Position numbers and translations under genes: made by a program. A stretch of 64,000 bases of DNA from Paracidovorax cattleyae. Its GTDB lineage: Bacteria; Pseudomonadota; Gammaproteobacteria; Burkholderiales; Burkholderiaceae_C. The stretch's first letter is position 1; each line of letters begins with the position of its first letter. The DNA is taken from NCBI RefSeq assembly GCF_900104515.1, contig NZ_FNJL01000020.1, forward strand, positions 1 through 64,000, read 5' to 3'. Positions 58,098 to 64,000 of the stretch are shown in pieces. Below the pieces are notes generated by a model. That model was not told where the DNA came from. It ran no database searches and worked only from the letters and a program-made list of their open reading frames with translations.

Positions 58098-58903
58098 CCG
58101 GCATCGCCCACTCCCCGCCTTTCGGTCCGTCTCCGGCGGCACGGCTGCGCAGCCGCATCCTGGCACGCGACCGCCTGATGGCGACCTTCGTCAAGACGAC
58201 CTCCCACCAGACGGTGGAGGTGCTCGCCGCCACGGGGCTCGACACGCTCGTGCTCGATGCCGAGCACGCGCCGTTCGGTCCGGAAAGCCTGGACCGCAGC
58301 CTGCTCGCCGCCCATGCCTGCGCGCTGCCGGTGCTGGTGCGCGTGCCCTACCCGCGTGCCTCGGCCATCCAGCAGGCGCTGGACCTCGGAGCGGGCGGGG
58401 TGATGGTGCCGCACGTGGACGATGCCCGCATCGCCGAGGAGGTGGTGCGCGCCGCGCGCTACGGGCAGGGCGGTGCCCGGGGGTTCAGCAATTCCTCGCG
58501 CGCCGGTGGCTACGGCACCCGCGGCATGGCCGAGCACTTGCGCGCCAGCGACGCGCACACCTCGGTCATCGTGCAGATCGAAAGCGCCCGCGCCGTGGCC
58601 GAGGCGGCCGCCATCGCCGCCGTGCCGGGCGTGGATTGCCTGTTCGTCGGCCCGGCCGACCTGGCCGTGTCGCTGGGTGCCCAGGGGCTGGACGATCCAC
58701 GGGTGGCCGCCGCGGTCGCGGCCGTGAGCGCCGCCGGGCTGGCCCAGGGCTGCGCGGTCGGCTGCTTCGTGCCCGACGTGCGCGCCATCCCTTCGCTGGC
58801 CGCGCAGGGCATGTCGTTTTTCGTGGTGGGTTCCGACCAGGCCCTGCTGTGCCGTGCGGCGCGGCAGGTGCTGGCGGAAGCGATCGAATCCGAAGCGGCC
58901 TGA
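58094..58903 (+). CDS. HpcH/HpaI-family aldolase
   Basis: 269 residues, TIM-barrel class II metal aldolase. TFVKTTSHQTVEVLAATGLDT, VLDAEHAPFGPESL (metal-site Glu and His), VRVPYPRASAIQQALDLGAGGVMVPHV, ARGFSNSSRAGGYG, IVQIESARAV and CLFVGPADLAVSLG are all family hallmarks. Members cleave 2-keto-3-deoxy or 4-hydroxy-2-oxo acids to pyruvate and an aldehyde. The native substrate is not clear; by context it comes from the acid bound by the TctC protein. Confidence 0.88.
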   Translation: MTGIAHSPPFGPSPAARLRSRILARDRLMATFVKTTSHQTVEVLAATGLDTLVLDAEHAPFGPESLDRSLLAAHACALPVLVRVPYPRASAIQQALDLGAGGVMVPHVDDARIAEEVVRAARYGQGGARGFSNSSRAGGYGTRGMAEHLRASDAHTSVIVQIESARAVAEAAAIAAVPGVDCLFVGPADLAVSLGAQGLDDPRVAAAVAAVSAAGLAQGCAVGCFVPDVRAIPSLAAQGMSFFVVGSDQALLCRAARQVLAEAIESEAA

Positions 58904-59104
58904 AGGCCGTACCCGGAAAGCCCCGACCATGAACCACCAGAACCGGATCCTCGCGCTGCGCAGAAGCCTCGGCTTGGCGCGCACGGGCCTGCCGCGGTCT
59001 GCTTCCGTTTTCCCAGCGCGCGTGACGGGGGGCCCGCGTGCGATCGTGTTCCCCGAATGACCCCCGCATTCGCTGGCCTTCCATTTCCACAGAGAGAACA
59101 ACCC

Positions 59105-59971
59105 ATGAGTACCGAAGTCCGCTCCGTGCAACGTGCGCTGCTGATCCTGCGCGTCATGAACGAGCGCTCCACCTGGAGCCTGCAGGAACTGCACCAGCGC
59201 ACGGGCCTCGCCAAATCCACGCTGCACCGCCTGCTGGGCACGCTGGAGCACGAGAAATACGTGCGCAGCGATCCCCACGCCTACGGGCAGTACCAGCTGA
59301 CGCTGGCCGTGAGCAACCTCAGCAGCGGGGTGAACGAGAAGCTGCGCCTGGCCGAGCTCGCCGCGCCGCTGATGATCACGGCCACGCGGCAGATCAAGTG
59401 GCCGCTGTCGCTCGCCGTGATCGACGGGCACCAGATGCGCGTGGTCTTCTGCACCATGCCCTACAGCCCCTATGCCATCCGCCCGTCGAGCCTGGGCCGC
59501 CGCTACGACCTGATCCCGTCGGCGCTGGGCCGCGCCTACCTGGCCTACTGCACCCGCGCCGAGCGCCGCATCCTCGTGGAGGCCGCCAACACCCATGGCG
59601 AGCCGCACCAGAAGATCACCGACATGTGGGCACTGCGCCGGATCGTGCGGGAAACGCGCCAGCAGGGCTACGCCATCCGCTACGCCCGCAACAACTCCGA
59701 GAGCACGGCCTTCGCGGTGCCGGTGTTCGGCGGCGGCGTGCTGCGCGGCGCGCTGGTGTATTCCACCTTCGCGAGCCAGATGGACGACCGCATGCTCAAG
59801 CGATTCCTCTCCCTCGTGCAGTCCACCGCTTCGCGCATCGGCGAGGAAGCCGCGCAGTCGTCACAGCTGCCCGGCATGCCGCTGCCGCCGCAGACGGCCG
59901 GCATCCTGGCATCGGCGCAGCCGGCGGCGTATGCCGGTGCCGTGTCGAACGCGCACCCCGTCGCGGCCTGA
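59105..59971 (+). CDS. IclR-family transcriptional regulator
   Basis: 288 residues. Winged helix at about 5-65 (SVQRALLILRVMNE, LQELHQRTGLAKSTLHRLLGTLE), then an IclR effector domain (about 85-245). The start at 59105 gives the normal N terminus and has GAGAG upstream. It lies 200 bp after the aldolase in the same direction and probably controls the TctC-cupin-aldolase operon; the ligand would be its substrate. Confidence 0.88.
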   Translation: MSTEVRSVQRALLILRVMNERSTWSLQELHQRTGLAKSTLHRLLGTLEHEKYVRSDPHAYGQYQLTLAVSNLSSGVNEKLRLAELAAPLMITATRQIKWPLSLAVIDGHQMRVVFCTMPYSPYAIRPSSLGRRYDLIPSALGRAYLAYCTRAERRILVEAANTHGEPHQKITDMWALRRIVRETRQQGYAIRYARNNSESTAFAVPVFGGGVLRGALVYSTFASQMDDRMLKRFLSLVQSTASRIGEEAAQSSQLPGMPLPPQTAGILASAQPAAYAGAVSNAHPVAA

Positions 59972-59977
59972 CGTTCG

Positions 59978-60712
59978 TCAGGGCAGTTCCGCGCTGGGCA
60001 TCCTGCCCTGGATCACGCGCGTGCGGCCCGACAGGTAGGCAGAGCCCGGGTTCTTCTCGAAGCGCCTGGGCGCCGGCAGCATGACGGCGAGGCGCGCTGC
60101 TTCCGCGGCGCTCAGCTGCGACGCGCTCTTGCGGAAATAGTGCTGCGCCGCCGCCTCGGCGCCGAACACGCCGCCGCCCCATTCCACGCTGTTGAGGTAG
60201 ATCTCCAGGATGCGCTGCTTGGACAGCAGTTGCTCCAGCGCCAGCGTCAGCACGAACTCCTGCCCCTTGCGCAGCAGGTTGCGCTCGCCGGAGAGCAGCA
60301 GGTTCTTGGCGAGCTGCTGCGTGATGGTGGAGCCGCCGCGGATGCGGGCCGGCCGCACCGTCCGCCCCGGCTGCGCATCCTGCAGGCGCGCGGCCTGGGC
60401 CTCGGCGCGGGCATTGCGCTCCCAGGCCTTCTCGATCGCATTCCAGTCCACGCCGTCGTGGCTGGCGAAGCCGTCGTCCTCCGACGCGATCACCGCACGC
60501 TTGAGCGTGTCCGCGATGCGGCCGTAGGGCACCCACTCCTGGCGCCAGCGCAGCCCGTTGCCGCCGGCCACCTGGGCCCAGGCCTCGGAGCGCTGGAAGC
60601 TGGTGGACTGCGGATCGATGGCCGCCATCGCGGCGATGCGCAGTACGAAGAACAGCTGCAGCGCCACGCCGGCCAGCAGCACGCAGCCGATCCAGCGCAG
60701 CAGGCCCTTCAT
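59978..60712 (-). CDS. mtgA: Monofunctional peptidoglycan glycosyltransferase MtgA
   Basis: 244 residues. Membrane anchor at about 5-30, then a GT51 domain. The catalytic Glu is in VIASEDDGFASHDGVDW, and RGGSTITQQLAKNLL, RKGQEFVLTLALEQLL and KQRILEIYLNSVEWGGG are typical. It makes linear glycan strands from lipid II supplied by the dcw enzymes. It overlaps the aroE stop by 4 bp. Confidence 0.96.
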   Translation of the reverse strand: MKGLLRWIGCVLLAGVALQLFFVLRIAAMAAIDPQSTSFQRSEAWAQVAGGNGLRWRQEWVPYGRIADTLKRAVIASEDDGFASHDGVDWNAIEKAWERNARAEAQAARLQDAQPGRTVRPARIRGGSTITQQLAKNLLLSGERNLLRKGQEFVLTLALEQLLSKQRILEIYLNSVEWGGGVFGAEAAAQHYFRKSASQLSAAEAARLAVMLPAPRRFEKNPGSAYLSGRTRVIQGRMPSAELP

Positions 60713-61554
60713 AGCTGCGCGCGCAGTTCCTGCAGCACCTGCGCGGCCGGGGGGCGCACGCCGCGCCACACCGCGAATGCCTCGGCAGCCTGCTCCACCA
60801 GCATGCCCAGCCCGTCTCGCGGCACCGCGCCATGGGCGAGCGACCAGTCCATGAAACCCTGCGCGGCGGGGCCGTACATCATGTCGTAGGCCAGCGTGCC
60901 TTCGCGCAGCACCGTGTCCGGCACGGGCACCTCGCCGCCGGCCAGGCTGCTGGCCGTCGCGTTGATGACCACGTCGTAGCCGGCACCGGGCTGGCCGATC
61001 GGCAGCGCCTGGAGCGCCACCTGCCGGCCGGCCGCGAGATCCGCGTGCGCCTGCACCAGGGCCTGCGCTCGCGCCTCGGTGCGGTTCACCACGGCGATCC
61101 GCCGGGGGGCCTGCTCCAGCAGCGGGGCGAGCACGCCCGCGGCCGCGCCACCGGCGCCCACGAGCAGCACGTTGCGGCCCGCGAGCGCCACGCCCGCATT
61201 GCCCACGATGTCCGCCACCAGGCCCAGGCCATCGGTGTTCTCGGCATGCACCGTGCCGTCGGCCCGGAAGCTCAGGGTGTTGGCCGCCCCCGCGCGCCGC
61301 ACGCGGTCGCTGGCGTGGGTCGCGATCCGGGCCGCGTCGTGCTTGAACGGCACCGTCACGTTGCAGCCCGCCCCGCCGGCCGCCGCGAAATCGGCGAGCG
61401 CCTGGGCGAAGCCATCGAGCGGCACCAGCCGCCGCGCGTAGGCGATCCGCTGGCCGGTGAGTTCGGCGAAGCGCGCATGGATCCACGGCGAGCGGCTGTG
61501 CTCCACGGGGTGGCCCATCACGCAGTACACGTCCGGGTCGGGTCTCGTCGTCAT
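60709..61554 (-). CDS. aroE: Shikimate dehydrogenase
   Basis: 281 residues. Reduces 3-dehydroshikimate with NADPH in aromatic amino-acid synthesis. VMGHPVEHSRSPWIH binds shikimate, NVTVPFK carries the catalytic Lys, NTDGLGL the Asp, and VGAGGAAAGV with NRTEARA the NADP site. It comes 46 bp after the TonB-like gene and overlaps mtgA, a grouping often seen in Burkholderiales. Confidence 0.96.
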   Translation of the reverse strand: MTTRPDPDVYCVMGHPVEHSRSPWIHARFAELTGQRIAYARRLVPLDGFAQALADFAAAGGAGCNVTVPFKHDAARIATHASDRVRRAGAANTLSFRADGTVHAENTDGLGLVADIVGNAGVALAGRNVLLVGAGGAAAGVLAPLLEQAPRRIAVVNRTEARAQALVQAHADLAAGRQVALQALPIGQPGAGYDVVINATASSLAGGEVPVPDTVLREGTLAYDMMYGPAAQGFMDWSLAHGAVPRDGLGMLVEQAAEAFAVWRGVRPPAAQVLQELRAQL

Positions 61555-61600
61555 TGGGGCAGGAAGGGCAGGTCGTCGGGAAGGGGCTGGCCGGTGTGCG

Positions 61601-62461
61601 TCAGCGCACGCTGGTTTCCAGGGTCTGCTCGCGCGTGAACTTGAAGCGCGACACCACGGCGATCTGGTCGGCCTTGGCGCGCATCGCGGGGCTGAAGTTG
61701 CCGAAGGGGCCGGATGCGCGCACGATGGCCTGAGCGCGCTGGTCCAGCAGGCGGTTGCCGGAGCCCTGGACGATCTCGGTGTCGAGCACCTGGCCGTCGT
61801 GGTTCACGGTCACGATCATGGTCAGTTCGCCGTAGAGCTTCCTGCCGGCCTGCTCGGGGAAGCTTTCCGTGCCCTTGTCCTCGATCTTGCGGCGCAGCCC
61901 GTCGTAATAGACCGCATAGACCTCCTCGCGCGTGGCGGGGCTGATGTAGCGCTTCTTCGGGCGGGAGTTCTCCTCGTTGATGCGCTTTTCGATCTCGGCG
62001 AGCAGCTTCAGCAACTGGCGGCGCCGCTCTTCCTGCTGCACGCGGTCGGTGTTCGGGCTCTGGTCCCGCGGGTCGGGCGGGGGCATGGTCGCCAGCTGCT
62101 TGCGCAACTGCGCCAGCATCTGGGCCTGTTGCTCCTGCATGGCGTCGAGCTTGCGTTGCGCCTCCTCGAAGTCCTCGCCCACCTGGGTGATGGCGGAGTA
62201 GGGCAGGGGGCTGGTCGCGCGGCCCTTGTCCGCGTCGCCGCCGCCCGCCAGCGAGGACTGCGCGATGGCCTGGGCCTTCTCGGGCCGCTCGTTGGACCTG
62301 GCGTTCACCAGGACCACCTCCAGCGGCGTGTCCTGGAAGACGCGGTTGAAGCCTTCCGGGTCGATGAAGCGCGCCGACAGCAGCACGGCGTGCACCGCCA
62401 CCGAGAAGGCGAGCGCGATCTGCAGCGTGCTGAAGCGTTGGAGGAGGGCGGGGACTTTCAC
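61601..62461 (-). CDS. TonB-like C-terminal domain protein
   Basis: 286 residues beginning with GTG. One membrane helix at about 12-32, a helical coiled middle (about 95-190: FEEAQRKLDAMQEQQAQML, LLKLLAEIEKRINEEN) rather than the Pro-rich rod of classical TonB, and a TonB C-terminal domain (ELTMIVTVNHDGQVLDTEIV to FSPAMRAKADQIAVVSRFKF). No exbB or exbD is nearby. It may act as an energy transducer or, more likely, as an envelope-spanning structural protein. It follows the RNase gene by 42 bp. Confidence 0.8.
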   Translation of the reverse strand: MKVPALLQRFSTLQIALAFSVAVHAVLLSARFIDPEGFNRVFQDTPLEVVLVNARSNERPEKAQAIAQSSLAGGGDADKGRATSPLPYSAITQVGEDFEEAQRKLDAMQEQQAQMLAQLRKQLATMPPPDPRDQSPNTDRVQQEERRRQLLKLLAEIEKRINEENSRPKKRYISPATREEVYAVYYDGLRRKIEDKGTESFPEQAGRKLYGELTMIVTVNHDGQVLDTEIVQGSGNRLLDQRAQAIVRASGPFGNFSPAMRAKADQIAVVSRFKFTREQTLETSVR

Positions 62462-62469
62462 GGCGGCCG

Positions 62470-62475
62470 ATTATG
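62470..62475 (-). promoter_or_regulatory. -10-like hexamer before the TonB-like gene
   Basis: On the minus strand CATAAT is followed by eight bases and the GTG start. No Shine-Dalgarno is visible. Weaker than the other close -10 boxes, because the gene could also be read from the RNase transcript. Confidence 0.35.
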
Positions 62476-62503
62476 CGGGCTGGGGCGGCGTGGCCGGCGG
62501 CTT

Positions 62504-64000
62504 TCAGGACGCCGCTGCCGGTGTGTCGGCTCGCTCGGCCTCGTTGACATCCACCGCGATGGCGATCGGGCCGGCCACGGCCTCCTCGTCCTCGCTCTCG
62601 GGCTCGCCGGTGATGGCATCGTCCCCGGGGTCTGCCGGATCGTCCAGGCGCTCGACCACGGTGCCGCTGACGTCCAGCGTGATGTCGTCGATCTCGCCCA
62701 GCTTCACGCGCACCCGCGCGCCGCGCGGCAGCGCCTGGGCGCCCAGCACGGGCAGCACCAGCGGCAGTTCGTCTGCGCGCACCAGGTAGCTGCCACCGCC
62801 GCCGTCCTTGATCACGCCGGCATCGAGTTCGGTGATGCCGTTCTGCCGCAGGTACTGCAGCGTCCAGAAGCGCTCCATGCCGGCCTGGTAGCCGTTGTAG
62901 GCACCGTAGGCCGCGTCGAAGCTGCTGATGATGGAGAACAGGTCCGCATCCTTGGGCTTGAACGGCGCCGCCAGCGCGGCGGTCTTGCCGTGGCGCACGC
63001 AGGCGATGATCTGCCACTGGTTCACCAGATCGACGTAGCGGCGCAGCGGCGACGTCGCCCAGGCGTAGCTCTTCACGCCGATGCCCGCGTGGGGCAGGGC
63101 CTTGGTGCCCATGCGCACCTTCATGCCCGGCGCGAGGCTCGCCTGGCTGCGGTAGATGCCGGGCACGCCGTGCTCGGCCAGCAGGCCGCCCCAGGTGCTG
63201 TTGGCCACGATGGCGGCCTCCGCCACGATCAGGTCCAGCGGCGCGCCCCGGCGGCGCGTGGTGATCGACACGGTCTCGGCGCCGGTCGGCTCGCTGCCCT
63301 CGGGCACCCCCGCCAGGCGGAAGTTGTAGTCGGGCCGGTTGAAGGTCTCGGGCTTGCCGCGCACCACCTCGCGCTGCGCCTTGAGCTTGCGCGCCAGGCG
63401 GTGGAGGAACGACAGCTCGGCCCGGCGCTCCTGCAGCGCGGCGGGCGTGCCCTCCACTTCCACGGACGGGTCCTGCAGCCATTCCTCGGTGACGATGTGG
63501 TCGAGCCGGTCGTGGCGCAGGTTCACGGCCACCGGCACCCGCTCGAGCTTCGTCTCCGTGCCCGTGATCTCCAGCGTGGTCTCGTCGATGGACACGTAGA
63601 GCGAGACGGCCGGGTTCGCGCGGCCTTCATCCAGCGTATAGATCTGCACCACCTCGTCCGGCAGCATGGTGATCTTGTAGCCCGGCATGTAGACGGTGGA
63701 CAGCCGCTGCCGGCCGAGCTGGTCGAGCGGGGAGCCCGGCACGATCGCCAGCCCGGGCGCGGCGATGTGGATGCCCAGCACCACGGTGCCGGTGTCCAGG
63801 CCCTGCACCGAGAGCGCGTCGTCGATCTCGGTGGTCTGCGAGTCGTCGATCGAATAGGCCTGCACGGGCGCCAGCGGCAGGTCGGCCGGCGGCTGGGGTG
63901 CCGTGAGCGACGGAAAGCCCGTGCCCTTGGGGAAGTTGTCGAACAGGAAACGCTTCCAGTGGAACTGGTAGGGCGAATCGATGGCGCCGGCCTGTTGCAG
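62504..64000 (-). CDS. RNase II/RNase R-family exoribonuclease, 5' end outside window
   Basis: The last 498 residues of a larger protein; the frame runs open through the window edge. The RNB catalytic part has DDSQTTEIDDALSV with the acidic cluster, VLGIHIAAPG, VYMPGYKITMLPDEV, and SPLRRYVDLVNQWQI, the family signature near the end of the domain. A short S1-like C terminus is followed by an acidic Asp/Glu/Ala tail. It degrades structured RNA from the 3' end. Which of RNase II or RNase R it is cannot be said from this piece; the missing helix-turn-helix and CSD domains would tell. Confidence 0.9.
   Translation of the reverse strand: MQQAGAIDSPYQFHWKRFLFDNFPKGTGFPSLTAPQPPADLPLAPVQAYSIDDSQTTEIDDALSVQGLDTGTVVLGIHIAAPGLAIVPGSPLDQLGRQRLSTVYMPGYKITMLPDEVVQIYTLDEGRANPAVSLYVSIDETTLEITGTETKLERVPVAVNLRHDRLDHIVTEEWLQDPSVEVEGTPAALQERRAELSFLHRLARKLKAQREVVRGKPETFNRPDYNFRLAGVPEGSEPTGAETVSITTRRRGAPLDLIVAEAAIVANSTWGGLLAEHGVPGIYRSQASLAPGMKVRMGTKALPHAGIGVKSYAWATSPLRRYVDLVNQWQIIACVRHGKTAALAAPFKPKDADLFSIISSFDAAYGAYNGYQAGMERFWTLQYLRQNGITELDAGVIKDGGGGSYLVRADELPLVLPVLGAQALPRGARVRVKLGEIDDITLDVSGTVVERLDDPADPGDDAITGEPESEDEEAVAGPIAIAVDVNEAERADTPAAAS

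Overview
The window is about 68% GC and packed with genes. Gene content points to a betaproteobacterium of the order Burkholderiales, most like Acidovorax or another member of the Comamonadaceae. The clues are a complete mraZ-to-lpxC division and cell-wall cluster, a DksA next to a CobW-type GTPase, a dapF-DUF484-xerC operon, two Bug/TctC solute-binding proteins and several methyl-accepting chemotaxis proteins. The taxon is an inference from content, not from a search. It reads as chromosome: no insertion sequence, integrase, CRISPR array or tRNA gene was found.

Layout. Positions 1-400 hold a decayed gene remnant, followed by the RNase P RNA gene (420-757). From 839 to 7359 the minus strand carries an M48 protease, a YjgN-type membrane protein, an S4-domain pseudouridine-synthase relative, a NUDIX/metallo-beta-lactamase fusion and a PhzS-like flavin monooxygenase. 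A divergent MarR repressor with a clear operator faces the monooxygenase. Next come a TctC protein, a broken chrA, a glutathione transferase and dapF-DUF484-xerC. Two glycoside-hydrolase-like envelope proteins flank a chemoreceptor, followed by rlmI, a PAS-GGDEF cyclase, a CobW GTPase, a cysteine-depleted DksA, a STAS-like protein and hslVU.

The centre (28205-47368) is the dcw cluster in the classical order: mraZ rsmH ftsL ftsI murE murF mraY murD ftsW murG murC ddl ftsQ ftsA ftsZ lpxC. Every junction from rsmH to ftsQ overlaps, so it probably acts as one translationally coupled operon. It starts at a promoter carrying four MraZ boxes at an exact 10-bp pitch and ends at a terminator after ftsZ. 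It covers lipid II synthesis and the divisome.

The right part has a promoter, TPP riboswitch and thiC; two divergent chemoreceptors; an RcnB-like protein; a minus-strand acyltransferase-cdsA-ruvC operon; a TctC-cupin-HpcH/HpaI aldolase operon followed by an IclR regulator; and a minus-strand group of an RNase II/R-family exonuclease (cut by the window end), a TonB-like protein, aroE and mtgA.

Most notable signals: -10-like hexamers lying 6-8 bases upstream of start codons that lack a Shine-Dalgarno sequence (probable leaderless mRNAs, calibrated by rnpB in the same window); the MarR operator overlapping a start codon; a long N-terminal extension on MurD; a proline/alanine insertion in the PlsC-like enzyme; a DksA with one zinc-finger cysteine left; and the decayed chrA. 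I did not find a clear, wholly new multi-gene system.
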